Shown: positions 49,395 to 58,104, numbered from the stretch's first letter. The stretch: DNA of 64,000 bases from Leptogranulimonas caecicola (GCF_023168405.1 NZ_AP025285.1:558001-622000), one strand, 5' to 3'. Program-made: numbers and translations. Notes: generated by a model not told the origin, from the letters alone.

Positions 49395-50513
49395 ATGAAG
49401 GTACTCGTGATCTCAGGCTTTCTGGGAGCAGGCAAGACCACCTTTATCCAGGAACTGGCGCGGCGCACCCACCGCGACTTTGTGATCTATGAGAACGAAT
49501 ACGGTCAGACCGATATCGATAGTCAGGTGCTCAAAGAGGGCACTGGCCTCGAGGTCTGGGAATCGCTTGATCGTTGCATTTGCTGTACTGGCAAACAGGA
49601 TTTCGCCACCAGCGTGCTCACCATCGCCAACACCTTAGACCCTGAGTACCTGGTGGTCGAGCCTACGGGCGTCGCCAAGCTTTCCGCAGTGCTCGACAAC
49701 GTGGACAAGGTCACCTACGAGCGCATCAGCCTCCTTGAGCCCGTGTGCATCGTGGACTGGGAGTCTTGGCAGTCTGAGAAAGAGGCCTACCCAGAGATCT
49801 TCAACGACCAGCTGGACGCCGCTCCCACTGTGGTGATCTCCAAGATACCCGCTCGGGATGATGCCCAGGCAGAGGGTGTTGACGAAGGCCTCGACGACCT
49901 GGTGGGGTCCATCTGCGACGCTAAGCCCGGCGTCGATATCAAGGCAGTCCCGCTCTCAGAGATTCCCGACGAGTGGTTTGAGTCGTTGCTTCACCGCGAC
50001 CTCAACCCCGAGCAGGCAGCCGCTGAGCCAGCACCCTCGCCTGACGAGGATCCCGGACTTGAAACCTTCGCCCTGGGCCACGCCTCTGTGTCTACTGCAG
50101 CTCATCTGGCGTGGCTTTTGGATGCCCTGGTGGCAGGGGTCTTTGGCAAGGTGGCGCGTGCCAAGGGCTTCGTGCGCACCTTGGACGGCCTGCTGCGCTT
50201 TGACGTGGTGGCCCGCCGCTGGGCCGTCACTGGTGCGGAGGAGCTGGGAGAAGAGCTCGACGCCGAGGAAGCCAAGGCAGTGTTTATCGGCAAGGATTTG
50301 GAGCGCAATTTCTTGCGCGAGGCCTTCTTGCCCCTCAGGTGGCACGCCGAGGAGCGCCTCCAGGAAGAGGAGCGCCATCACGACCATACCCACTGCGACC
50401 ATGAGCAAGGCTACTGCGAGTATGGCGAGCATGGTCATGAGGACCACGAACCCGGGCGGCGCGCGCACCCCAAACATGGGGGTCATGAGCACGAGGGCCA
50501 CGAGAACCATTAA
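49395..50513 (+). CDS. COG0523 (CobW/ZNG1) metal-chaperone GTPase with His-rich tail
   Basis: The 372-residue protein is a G3E GTPase: P-loop GFLGAGKTT (8-16), the metal-binding CICC motif (Cys61, 63, 64), and VEPTGVAKLS. The C-terminal CobW domain ends in a tail from about residue 330 in which roughly a quarter of residues are His (HHDHTHCDH, EHGHEDHE, HGGHEHEGHE). Family members insert or traffic zinc, cobalt or nitrile hydratase metal. It begins just after the terminator of the zinc-dependent dehydrogenase; the physical pairing suggests zinc. The gene after it runs on the opposite strand. Confidence 0.88.
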   Translation: MKVLVISGFLGAGKTTFIQELARRTHRDFVIYENEYGQTDIDSQVLKEGTGLEVWESLDRCICCTGKQDFATSVLTIANTLDPEYLVVEPTGVAKLSAVLDNVDKVTYERISLLEPVCIVDWESWQSEKEAYPEIFNDQLDAAPTVVISKIPARDDAQAEGVDEGLDDLVGSICDAKPGVDIKAVPLSEIPDEWFESLLHRDLNPEQAAAEPAPSPDEDPGLETFALGHASVSTAAHLAWLLDALVAGVFGKVARAKGFVRTLDGLLRFDVVARRWAVTGAEELGEELDAEEAKAVFIGKDLERNFLREAFLPLRWHAEERLQEEERHHDHTHCDHEQGYCEYGEHGHEDHEPGRRAHPKHGGHEHEGHENH

Positions 50514-50524
50514 TTCCTCTGCCG

Positions 50525-51850
50525 CTAGGCCAGCCGAGAAGTGCGTGCCTCGATAAGCCGTTGGGCCAGGGTGTCCAGAGAGGCTACCAGGGGGTCGAGG
50601 GCGTCAAAGTCGTCGCCCTTGTTGGTCATCACCGCCATGATGTAGGCGTCGCCGTCGCGAACCACCAGGCCGGCGTCCACCGTGGAGTTCTGGGACTCGG
50701 TGGCGATCCAGCCGGGCTTCGACCAGGTGACGGCATCGGGCAGCTGAGCGATAGGACTGTTGAGCGGCTCTGAGAAGATGGCGGCTCCGTAGTCGTGAAG
50801 CGTCTCGGCCTCGCTGTCGCCCAGACACCAGGCTGCAGACTCCACCCAGAGGTCTGCCAGCTGCTCAGAGCTCAAATCCACATAGGAGCCCCAGTTGTCG
50901 CCCAAGGTCTCGGAGGAGCCTGCATTGTTCAGCCATTGGTTGATGGTGGCGGTGCCAAAGGCATTCTTGGCGGCGATGTAGCTGTTGTTGTCCGACTCGG
51001 TGATGGCCAGCGTCACGCTGTCTTCCAGAGAGCCCAGCTGGTCGGGGCTTTCAAGCTCCGAGAGCACCGAGAGCACATAGGGCCCCTTGATGGAGCTCGC
51101 ACTATAAAACGGCTGTTGGGAATTGTAGGCGGTCAGCTTTTGGCCGTCGGCGGTGCAAATATAAAACCCGCATTGGTTGCCCGAGGCTTGGATAGCCCCA
51201 ATATCTGTGCCTACCTGCACATATAAAGGTGCGATGGAGCGGTAGCTCTCTATGAGCGTGTTTTCGAAAGTCCCCAGGGCCTCCAGATTGGTCTGGGCGC
51301 GTGCCTGCTCGGCGACCCTCGCCCCATGGTGCTGTATCCCTAGGATCACCAGGCCTACCGCCAGCGCTGCCAGCAGCCCGGCGGCGCTGGTCGCCAGCTT
51401 GCGAAAGCGCGCGCTTCTGCGCCACTCCTTCATGAAGCGCTGGCTCAGAGACCCTTGAGGGGCTCGCCTGGGTTTCCTGCCGAGAAGCCCGCGTCCTGCC
51501 GTCTGCGGCCAAGAGGGGAGTTGGGGCATAGACCGGCTGCGACGAGGCTTTTGCCGAGAAGCCCTGCGCTGCTGGCGCTCGGCCCTATGACGAGTGGAGG
51601 CCTCTCGCTGCGAAGAACCCAAGCGACCCCGGGTAGCGGCGCCAGGAGCTGGGTTGGGGAGGCCAGAAGGCCTCGAGGCGGCAGTCGAGCGTTTCTCGGC
51701 AGGGAAAGGTCGCCAAGAGTCGCGAGCTTGTCGAGAGCTGTAGCGGTCGCCAGGGTCGCCGGCGCGGGGATTGCGGCCGCGGGCTCGAGAGCCGGAAGGG
51801 CGCTTGCGAGGGTCGGCGCCTGGGTGCGTGGAGGATCCGGAGTCGCTCAT
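50525..51850 (-). CDS. Membrane-anchored serine hydrolase of the beta-lactamase/PBP fold
   Basis: The 441-residue protein has a long Arg/Ser/Pro-rich cytoplasmic tail (1-150), one membrane segment (about 153-172) and an extracytoplasmic beta-lactamase-like domain. SxxK is Ser252-Ser253-Ile254-Lys255 (YSASSIKG), SDN is 286-288 (ITESDNNSY). The third motif reads SKPG instead of KTG, so beta-lactam hydrolysis is uncertain. The start at ATG 51850 was chosen; the longer frame reaching 53071 in the same register is antisense-free overlap with the UPF0210 gene and is rejected. It lies six bases after the UPF0210 stop. Confidence 0.78.
   Translation of the reverse strand: MSDSGSSTHPGADPRKRPSGSRARGRNPRAGDPGDRYSSRQARDSWRPFPAEKRSTAASRPSGLPNPAPGAATRGRLGSSQREASTRHRAERQQRRASRQKPRRSRSMPQLPSWPQTAGRGLLGRKPRRAPQGSLSQRFMKEWRRSARFRKLATSAAGLLAALAVGLVILGIQHHGARVAEQARAQTNLEALGTFENTLIESYRSIAPLYVQVGTDIGAIQASGNQCGFYICTADGQKLTAYNSQQPFYSASSIKGPYVLSVLSELESPDQLGSLEDSVTLAITESDNNSYIAAKNAFGTATINQWLNNAGSSETLGDNWGSYVDLSSEQLADLWVESAAWCLGDSEAETLHDYGAAIFSEPLNSPIAQLPDAVTWSKPGWIATESQNSTVDAGLVVRDGDAYIMAVMTNKGDDFDALDPLVASLDTLAQRLIEARTSRLA
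51478..51490 (+). repeat. Dispersed word TGCCGAGAAGCCC
   Basis: Exact copy inside the serine hydrolase gene's cytoplasmic tail, antisense to it. Confidence 0.7.
51552..51564 (+). repeat. Dispersed word TGCCGAGAAGCCC
   Basis: A second exact copy 74 bases away from the previous one, also in the tail-coding part of the serine hydrolase gene. Confidence 0.7.
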
Positions 51851-51855
51851 GGCCG

Positions 51856-53220
51856 TCAGTTTTTGAGGGAGTTCAAAGGCGCGGGGATGTGGCCACCGCG
51901 GTGGGCGAAGACGGTGCCTGCATGGGGGTTTACCTCCATGACCGGAGCCTCGCCAAAGAGGCCGCCAAAGACCAGGGTGTCGCCGGCCTTCTTGCCGATG
52001 GCCGGGATGATGCGCACGGCAGTGGTTTTGTTGTTGATGACGCCAATGGCCATCTCGTCGGCGATGATGCCGGCCAGGGCCTCGACGGGTGTGTCCCCGG
52101 GGATGGCGATCATGTCCAGGCCCACCGAGCATACGCAGGTCATGGCCTCGAGCTTTTCCAGGGAGATGGCGCCGTCTTGAGCGGCGCGGATCATATCGGC
52201 GTCCTCGGAGACGGGGATGAAGGCGCCGGAGAGGCCGCCCACGCTGGAGCTGGCCATGACGCCACCCTTCTTCACCGCGTCGTTGAGCATGGCCAGCGCG
52301 GCCGTGGTGCCGGGGCCGCCGCATTGGCCCACGCCGATGATCTCGATGATGCGAGCCACCGAGTCGCCCACAGCAGGAGTGGGAGCCAGCGACAGGTCCA
52401 CGATGCCCTTGGCCACACCTAGGCGCCTGGCAGCCTCGCGGCTCATGAGCTCGCCGGCACGGGTGATCTTGAAGGCGGTCTGCTTGATGCGCTCGGCCAC
52501 GTCGCCCAGGCTGGCGGTGGCAGGGAGCTCTTCCAGCGCGGCCGCCATAACGCCGGGGCCCGAGACGCCCACGTTGATGACGGCGTCCGCCTCGCCGGGG
52601 CCGTGGACCGCGCCGGCCATAAAGGGCGAGTCTTCCACCATGTTGGCAAAGACCACCAGCTTGGAGGCGGCCACGCACTGCTCGTCGCGGGTGAGCTCGG
52701 CGCACTCGAAGATCTTGTGGGCCATGAGGTCCACGGCGTCCATGTTGACGCCGGCGCGAAGGGTCGCCACGTTCACCGAGGAGCATACTCGCTGGGTGGT
52801 GGCCAGCGCCTCGGGGATGGAGTGGATGAGCCGGCGGTCGCCGTCGCCGATGCCCTTTTGCACCATGGCCGAGAAGCCGCCCAGATAATCGATGCCCAGC
52901 GTTTGGGCAGCGCGATCGAGCGCATGGGCCACCGGCACAAAACTCTCGTCCGGGCAGCAGGCGGCAACTTGGGCGATGGGGGAGACCGAGATGCGCTTGT
53001 TGATGATGGGGATGCCGTACTCGCGCTCCAGGGCCTCTGCGGTAGGCACCAGGTTTTGGGCGGCCGTGCAAATGTGGTCGTAGATCTTACGGCAAAGGGC
53101 GTCCATGGAAGGATCTGCGCACCCTGCTAAAGAGATGCCCATGGTGATGGTGCGAATGTCGAGATTCTGCTGGGACACCATGTTGAGAGTCTCAAACACC
53201 TCTTTTGGCGTAATGGCCAT
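51856..53220 (-). CDS. UPF0210 family protein
   Basis: The 454-residue protein matches UPF0210 (DUF711): [29 protein letters not shown] at the start, [37 protein letters not shown] and [19 protein letters not shown]. The family is widespread in anaerobes and its function is unknown. A small ACT-domain protein often accompanies it, but none is found immediately upstream here. The ATG at 53220 has AGGAG-like context (AAGGAGCGTTC). Confidence 0.88.
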   Translation of the reverse strand: MAITPKEVFETLNMVSQQNLDIRTITMGISLAGCADPSMDALCRKIYDHICTAAQNLVPTAEALEREYGIPIINKRISVSPIAQVAACCPDESFVPVAHALDRAAQTLGIDYLGGFSAMVQKGIGDGDRRLIHSIPEALATTQRVCSSVNVATLRAGVNMDAVDLMAHKIFECAELTRDEQCVAASKLVVFANMVEDSPFMAGAVHGPGEADAVINVGVSGPGVMAAALEELPATASLGDVAERIKQTAFKITRAGELMSREAARRLGVAKGIVDLSLAPTPAVGDSVARIIEIIGVGQCGGPGTTAALAMLNDAVKKGGVMASSSVGGLSGAFIPVSEDADMIRAAQDGAISLEKLEAMTCVCSVGLDMIAIPGDTPVEALAGIIADEMAIGVINNKTTAVRIIPAIGKKAGDTLVFGGLFGEAPVMEVNPHAGTVFAHRGGHIPAPLNSLKN

Positions 53221-53262
53221 GAACGCTCCTTGTCTTTAAGAGCCAACATCTCAAGGCGCTCC

Positions 53263-53306
53263 TGCCGAGAAACCCTTGCATCCTCAGATGGGGGTTCTTC
53301 TCGGCA
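53263..53306. repeat. Inverted pair of the dispersed word forming a hairpin
   Basis: TGCCGAGAAACCC (53263-53275) faces the opposite copy, GGGGTTCTTCTCGGCA, ending at 53306. The nine-base core pairs perfectly, and ACCC can pair with GGGT past a bulged C. The pair lies in the divergent spacer between the UPF0210 and acyltransferase genes. Confidence 0.7.
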
Positions 53307-53403
53307 ACGCCCTTTCATTTTGCATGGTACCAAACCATGGAATAATGGAACTCTCAACGCAATGCAGGTTTTCATGTTCGACGTCTTCAAGGAGTGCTCA
53401 TAG

Positions 53404-55515
53404 GTGACCTCGTCTTCTCGTGCCCGCACCACAACCTCTTCCAGCGCTCAGGAGGCCTCCCGCCGTGCTCCTCATAGATCTGCCAGGCCCCCTCATAAGC
53501 GACCCGCGCAATCTGCGCCTCGCCGTCCTCAGGCGCGCGTGGCCTCCCTGGACGGCCTTCGCACCTTGGCGATCGTGGCCATCGTGCTCTATCACGCCCA
53601 ATGCCCCTGGCTTCCCTCAGGGCATATGGGCGTGGTGATTTTTTTGGTGCTCACGGGCTACCTGTTCACCGTGTCGCTTTTGCGCCGCCTGCGCGCACGA
53701 CGTTACTCGCTGGCCGCCATCTGCCGCCGCCGCTTCCTGCGTGTATGGCCGTCCATGGCCGCCATGGTGGTCGCCCTCACCGCTCTTTGCGTGGTGGCCA
53801 ATCACGTGCTGCTCACCAAGCTTCGTCCCGACATCGTGCCCTCCCTGCTCTTCTTCGACAACTGGCACTACATCGCTTCAGGTCAAAGCTACTTCGGCGC
53901 CATTGGCTCGCCCTCGCCGCTCACACCGCTGTGGTATGTGTCCTTGGATGCCCAGCTTTGCCTCATTTGGGCGATGGCGGTATGGCTGGTGGCCAAGCTG
54001 GCTCCCCGCCGATCGCTCACCTGGGTCCGCCGGCTCGCCTTGCTGGGCGCCCTTGCCTCGCTGGTGGCCATGGCGCTGCTCTACAACCCCGCCGCCGACC
54101 CTTCCCGCGTCTACTACGGCACCGACACCCGCGCCTTCTCCTTCCTCGCCGGCGCCTGGCTGGCCGTGGTGTGGTCGCCCAACTTGGCGGCCTCCAAGGC
54201 CCAAGGCTTTGCCTTTGCCTCGCGCCTTTTGCCTTTGCTCAAAGCCCGTGGAGCTTCTGGCGCCTCTGCTGCCGAGAAGCCCGCAGCTTTCCGCGCGGCC
54301 GTTCAACCCCAGGTGGTACGGGTTTCTCGGTCGGTCATGCAGGGGGCTTCTCTGGGCGCCCTGGCTTTCCTGGCGCTCATCATGGTGCTCGTGCCCGCCG
54401 ATGCCCCCTTCTTCTACTGGGGCGGTATGGGCTTGGTGACGGTGGCTACCTGCGTGCTTCTGGGGGCCTTGGCGGTGCCCGGGCTTTGGGTGACGCGCCT
54501 CTTTGGCCTGCCTGCAGCTGCGTGGGTGGGCGCGCGCTCCTACGGGCTCTATCTGTGGCACTACCCGCTGTTGCTGCTCATCGGCGGCAACCTGGCCAAA
54601 GGCCAGCTGGCGCAGTTTGTGGCGGCGGTGGGCGTGGCCTGCAGTGCGGCTATGCTGTCGTTTCACTTTATCGAGCGGCCGTTCCAGTCCGGCGCGGTGA
54701 TGGCGCGGCTTGCCGATGCTCGCCATCGCAAAGCCGTCATAGCAGCTCTTGCGGTGGTGGGTGTGGCCGCTGTGGGCTTGGCGCTGGTGCCAGAGACCTA
54801 CCTGGTTCCCCAGGAGGCGATCAAGTCCACCGGCGACGCCGCCGATGCTGCGGTGGATACTTCTAAGATCGATCGATCAGAGGCAGCTGGGGGCGAGGCT
54901 GCCCAAGGCGAGGCCGCAGATCCTTCGGCCCAGCTGCCCCAAGAGCCCTTCTCGCTTACCGCCGGCGCTCAGGAGATTCAAGAAGGGGCGTTCGCGCCGC
55001 TGCTCATTGGTGATTCGGTGCCGGGGGACAGCCCTTTCAACCTGTGGTTTCCCTCGGGATTTATGGATGCCTACATCGGCCGCCATCCCTCCCAGGCCTT
55101 AAGCTTGCTCAAGGGCTATGTGGAGCAAGGGGCGCTCTCTGACTGCCTGGTGCTGGCGACGTTCTCCAACTCCACCGCCACACCCGAGCAGCTGGACGAA
55201 ATGGTGGCTGCCGCCGGCGAGAACGTGCAAATCTATCTGGTAGGGACGGTCAACAGCGACGGTTTCCAGGACGAGCAGAACGCCAACCTCCAAGCCTGCG
55301 CCGCCAAGTACGACAACGTCGCCTATGTGGATTGGCCCAGCGTGGTGGCCGGCCATGAGCAGGAATACCTCTGGGGCGACGGCACCCATCTGCGCCCTGA
55401 GGGGGCCCGCGCCTACCTAGACGCCATCTCTCGCACAGTGGCTCCCCAGATGATCGCCGAGGGCGCCACGGTGACCCCGCTCACCCCAGAAGAGATGACT
55501 CAGGCAGGGGCCTAG
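53404..55515 (+). CDS. Acyltransferase 3 (OafA-like) with C-terminal SGNH domain
   Basis: The 703-residue membrane protein has an acyltransferase-3 part (about residues 45-440): SLDGLRTLAIVAIVLYHAQ with the conserved RTLA and His, then about ten membrane helices. After a low-complexity linker comes an SGNH-like domain (about 520-700) with LIGDSV (Ser) and DGTHLRPEGA (Asp and His). Such OafA-type proteins acetylate peptidoglycan, lipopolysaccharide or teichoic polymers. The first 45 residues are Arg/Ala-rich. The start is GTG at 53404 after AAGGAG. Confidence 0.85.
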   Translation: MTSSSRARTTTSSSAQEASRRAPHRSARPPHKRPAQSAPRRPQARVASLDGLRTLAIVAIVLYHAQCPWLPSGHMGVVIFLVLTGYLFTVSLLRRLRARRYSLAAICRRRFLRVWPSMAAMVVALTALCVVANHVLLTKLRPDIVPSLLFFDNWHYIASGQSYFGAIGSPSPLTPLWYVSLDAQLCLIWAMAVWLVAKLAPRRSLTWVRRLALLGALASLVAMALLYNPAADPSRVYYGTDTRAFSFLAGAWLAVVWSPNLAASKAQGFAFASRLLPLLKARGASGASAAEKPAAFRAAVQPQVVRVSRSVMQGASLGALAFLALIMVLVPADAPFFYWGGMGLVTVATCVLLGALAVPGLWVTRLFGLPAAAWVGARSYGLYLWHYPLLLLIGGNLAKGQLAQFVAAVGVACSAAMLSFHFIERPFQSGAVMARLADARHRKAVIAALAVVGVAAVGLALVPETYLVPQEAIKSTGDAADAAVDTSKIDRSEAAGGEAAQGEAADPSAQLPQEPFSLTAGAQEIQEGAFAPLLIGDSVPGDSPFNLWFPSGFMDAYIGRHPSQALSLLKGYVEQGALSDCLVLATFSNSTATPEQLDEMVAAAGENVQIYLVGTVNSDGFQDEQNANLQACAAKYDNVAYVDWPSVVAGHEQEYLWGDGTHLRPEGARAYLDAISRTVAPQMIAEGATVTPLTPEEMTQAGA
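54270..54282 (+). repeat. Dispersed word TGCCGAGAAGCCC
   Basis: Exact copy in the acyltransferase gene, read as Ala-Glu-Lys-Pro in a loop between membrane helices. Confidence 0.7.
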
Positions 55516-55637
55516 CGTCTATGGCCAAGAGACGCCCTGGCCTCCTGGCTTTTGGCTGCGTTGGGATCTGGCATCCATGCAGTCAAGGCGCTAATAACGA
55601 GTTTTTGGCAGCAGAAGAGGTTTTTTGGCAGCTGATA

Positions 55638-55704
55638 CGTTATAAGCGGGTTTTCTGCACTGGGGTTTTGTAAAACCCCAGTGCAACTGGACCCGCTTAT
55701 AACG
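55638..55704. repeat. Nested pair of perfect inverted repeats (67 bp)
   Basis: An outer 14-bp repeat (CGTTATAAGCGGGT at 55638 with ACCCGCTTATAACG at 55691) surrounds an inner one (TGCACTGGGGTTTT at 55656 with AAAACCCCAGTGCA at 55672) that has only two loop bases. It is in the gap after the acyltransferase gene (55516-55883), which otherwise has no gene. A nearby repeated word TTTTGGCAGC at about 55600 and 55624 may be part of the same element. This looks like a small mobile (MITE or REP-like) element or a bidirectional terminator. Confidence 0.75.
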
Positions 55705-55788
55705 AGAAATGCCTCCGTCCACGCATCTCCCGGCCGGCTCACGCATCTTTCGGCCCGCCCATACGCCTCCCGGCGCCTTGCCACAAGA

Positions 55789-55822
55789 AAGCACCCCAAA
55801 AGCCTGGGCTTTTGGGGTGCTT
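55789..55822 (-). terminator. Terminator of the amino-acid-binding protein gene
   Basis: AAGCACCCCAAAAGCC and GCTTTTGGGGTGCTT form a long stem around TGG; on the minus strand it is followed by TCTTGTGG. It may also serve the plus strand. Confidence 0.75.
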
Positions 55823-55883
55823 GTCATATCTCAGCAACCTGAGAGCTCGCGGTTGCAGCTATAACCTTAGGGCTGGCGGCTCC

Positions 55884-56768
55884 TTAGAGGGTGGTGCCAA
55901 ACCACTTCTGCTCAAGCTCATCCATGGTGCCGTCGTCCTGCAGCTCCTGGAGTGCCTGGTTGATTGCCTTGGTGAGGCCGGGGTTGTCCTTGGAGACCAC
56001 GATGCCGTACTGCTCGCCGGTGGGAATCTCGGTGGTAATCTGCAGGTCGGAGTAGGCCACGCTGATCTCGTACTCGGCTACCGGCAAGTCGCAGACCACG
56101 GCGTTGTAGGTGCCTGTCTGGAGTCCAGTGAGAGCTTGAATAACGTCGTCTAGAGGAACAATAGTAGCGTTGGGAAGATTCTCCTGGGCCCAGGCCTCGC
56201 CGGTGGTGCCGGCCTGGACGGCAATTTTCATGCCGGAGACATTGAGGGTGTCGATGTCGGTGGCGGTGGCGTCCTTCTTCACCACGATGGCCTGGTTGGA
56301 GTCCATGTAGGGGTCGGTCATGTCCACCTCCTGCTGGCGCTCGTCGGTGATGGTGATGGCGCCGATGGAGACGTCTGCCTTGCCGCCCTGCTTGATGGTG
56401 GGCACGATGGTGTCGAACTGCACAGAGGGCAAGATGTTGGGCTCGAGCCCCAGTTTGTCGCAGACGGCCTTGTAGACGTCCACGTCAAAACCCTCGAAGT
56501 TGTCGACGGGATTCTCGTGGCTCTGGTCTGTGGACATGGACACGAAGGGCGGGAAGTAGAAGTTGGAGATCATGGTGAGCTTGCCGTCCTGCACCAGGGT
56601 GTAGTCGTCGGTCGCTGCGGCGTCGCTGGACGTCTGAGCGCTGTCGCTGCTTGTGGAGGAGGATTGGTTGGCCGACTGGTTGTTGGCAGAGCCGCAGGCC
56701 GCCAGCACTACCGCCAGGGTGCAGGCCATAAGGCAGCCAAGCACCTTGATGAACGTGTTCTTTTTCAT
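55884..56768 (-). CDS. ABC transporter substrate-binding lipoprotein for polar amino acids
   Basis: The 294-residue lipoprotein has a signal ending LAAC (Cys25), a Ser/Thr/Gln-rich spacer and a family-3 solute-binding domain: KLTMISNFYFPPFVSM, FDVDVYKAVCDKLGLE, GGKADVSIGAITITDERQQEVD, and the ending AINQALQELQDDGTMDELEQKWFG. It would bind a polar amino acid outside the membrane. No permease or ATPase gene is adjacent, so it must work with a transporter encoded elsewhere. Start ATG 56768 follows AAGGAG; a longer upstream open frame is not used. Confidence 0.9.
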   Translation of the reverse strand: MKKNTFIKVLGCLMACTLAVVLAACGSANNQSANQSSSTSSDSAQTSSDAAATDDYTLVQDGKLTMISNFYFPPFVSMSTDQSHENPVDNFEGFDVDVYKAVCDKLGLEPNILPSVQFDTIVPTIKQGGKADVSIGAITITDERQQEVDMTDPYMDSNQAIVVKKDATATDIDTLNVSGMKIAVQAGTTGEAWAQENLPNATIVPLDDVIQALTGLQTGTYNAVVCDLPVAEYEISVAYSDLQITTEIPTGEQYGIVVSKDNPGLTKAINQALQELQDDGTMDELEQKWFGTTL

Positions 56769-57227
56769 GAGGACTCCTTGTGTGGTAGGTCTTCGCCAAA
56801 GCGCACGCACTGCGGCCAGAACCAATGCAGTCCTATCCCAAAGGACGATGGCCGGCATTTGTGGGCTCATCCATCAAACTTTAGGCGTGGGCCAGTGCGT
56901 GGAGCCTATAGTGCCACCTTTCATCTGCCGTTAAGGGCCATTGGGCCATCCGTTACAAAGCGTTTATCAAATAGCTATGATTGTGCAGCAGGACGCAAAG
57001 CATTCTTTAAAGATACGATCTCATGCATATAATGCTGCCTTTTCTACTTTTAAGGTTATTTTTTAGCGGTGCCTCTCCAAATCAGCCATGCCTTTTCAAA
57101 GGCGGTCCTCCTCATGGCTGCATCTCCCATTGGCTTGCGTGCAAGGCTGCTTCCAGCTGCCTGTGAAGATCTTCCATCTAGACAATTGTGCGCGCCTCAT
57201 GGGGGCATCGCGCCTATTCCACTATTT

Positions 57228-57281
57228 CACAGACTGTGCAATACTACTCATGCTGTTACTTAGTGCACACACTGTGTAGTA
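57228..57281. promoter_or_regulatory. Two similar half-palindromic boxes, possible TetR operators
   Basis: CACAGACTGTGCAATA (57228-57243) and CACACACTGTGTAGTA (57266-57281) agree at 13 of 16 positions, spaced 38 bases apart. The first has a perfect CACAG-A-CTGTG inverted repeat. They lie 140-190 bases upstream of the TetR start, in front of the TetR-activator operon. Confidence 0.5.
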
Positions 57282-57307
57282 AGTCCAGGGAGCTTTCAGG
57301 CTATGGC

Positions 57308-57320
57308 TGCCGAGAAGCCC
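57308..57320 (+). repeat. Dispersed word TGCCGAGAAGCCC
   Basis: Exact copy, upstream of the TetR gene. It shares flanking bases (GTGCC, then TC) with the copy at 58174. Confidence 0.7.
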
Positions 57321-57417
57321 GTGCCCTCGCTGCTGGCGCTTCTGCCATCCCTCGAGCCCAAGCGCATAAAACGCCTCGGCTTGCCTCTAGACTTACGCCG
57401 CGACCCAGAGGAGCTTT

Positions 57418-58104
57418 GTGCCCACAATCTCTCAGACCAACGCAGATCCTCGCTGCGTGCGCACCCGCGAGCGACTGCGCGATGCGCTGGGCCAAGCGGT
57501 GGCTCAAGAGGGGGATCTCTCTCGGGTAACCGTCACCTGCGTGGCAGACATCGCAGGGCTTACCCGCCGCACGTTCTACTCCCACTACAAAGACATCCAA
57601 GACCTGGTGACCTCCATCGAGGACGAGGCCCTCTCAGACATCCAGAACCTTACCTGGACCATCTGCGAGACCCATCTTGAAGATGTCTTTTCAGCCTGTG
57701 ACAACCTGGAGCCGGTGCCCGGGGCCGTGGAGCTGCTCACTTATTTCAAAGAGCGTGGCAGCTATCTGGCGCCCCTTTTGGGACCCTCAGGAGATCCCCG
57801 TTTCATGGAGCGGCTCAAAGCCCAGTTGCATACGAGCTTCTCGGCGAGAGCCCTAAGCGGCATTGACGAGCGGGCCCTCGGCACCTTCTTCGACTACTAC
57901 ATCACCTTCGCCGTGAGTGCCGAATGCGGCGTGCTCGAACGCTGGATCATAGGCGGCATGTCCGAGCCCGTCGAGGCTATGGCGCGCCTTATGACCCTGC
58001 TCATGTTCGTGCGCCCTGGCGACCTCTATAACAACTCCTACGACCTGAATATCCCCCTCTACGGCCTCACCCTGATGACTTTCCTGGAGGAACACCGTGA
58101 CTAA
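57418..58104 (+). CDS. TetR/AcrR-family transcriptional regulator
   Basis: The 228-residue protein has a TetR helix-turn-helix (VTVTCVADIAGLTRRTFYSHYKDIQDLVTSIE, about residues 37-68) and a C-terminal helical domain (FERWIIGGMSEPVEAMARLM type). The start is GTG 57418 after AGAGGAG. It overlaps the next gene by eight bases, so it is almost certainly its regulator and may bind the boxes at 57228-57281. Confidence 0.88.
   Translation: MPTISQTNADPRCVRTRERLRDALGQAVAQEGDLSRVTVTCVADIAGLTRRTFYSHYKDIQDLVTSIEDEALSDIQNLTWTICETHLEDVFSACDNLEPVPGAVELLTYFKERGSYLAPLLGPSGDPRFMERLKAQLHTSFSARALSGIDERALGTFFDYYITFAVSAECGVLERWIIGGMSEPVEAMARLMTLLMFVRPGDLYNNSYDLNIPLYGLTLMTFLEEHRD

Larger units (their letters stand above)
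56769..57417. other. Divergent promoter region between the binding-protein gene and the TetR gene
   Basis: About 650 bases without a gene I can support. An open frame of about 125 codons starting at 57303 overlaps the TetR gene in another frame; it lacks family features. The stretch from about 56990 to 57070 is AT-rich. Two operator-like sequences and one copy of the dispersed word are listed separately. Confidence 0.55.

Noticed and set aside
50525-51850. Beta-lactam resistance enzyme
   Set aside because: The third active-site motif is altered and the protein has a large membrane-anchored tail. The fold alone does not show resistance.
51851-53071. Upstream extension of the serine hydrolase reading frame, giving an 848-residue protein
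   Set aside because: The extra 400 residues are Arg/His/Gly-rich nonsense lying in another frame over the UPF0210 gene. The protein proper starts at ATG 51850.
55512-55799. Minus-strand open frame of 95 codons after the acyltransferase gene
   Set aside because: It runs through the nested inverted repeats and has no family signal or ribosome site.
57303-57680. Open frame of about 125 codons overlapping the TetR start
   Set aside because: It has no ribosome site and no family features. Its AAEKPVPSL opening comes from the dispersed word, not from homology.
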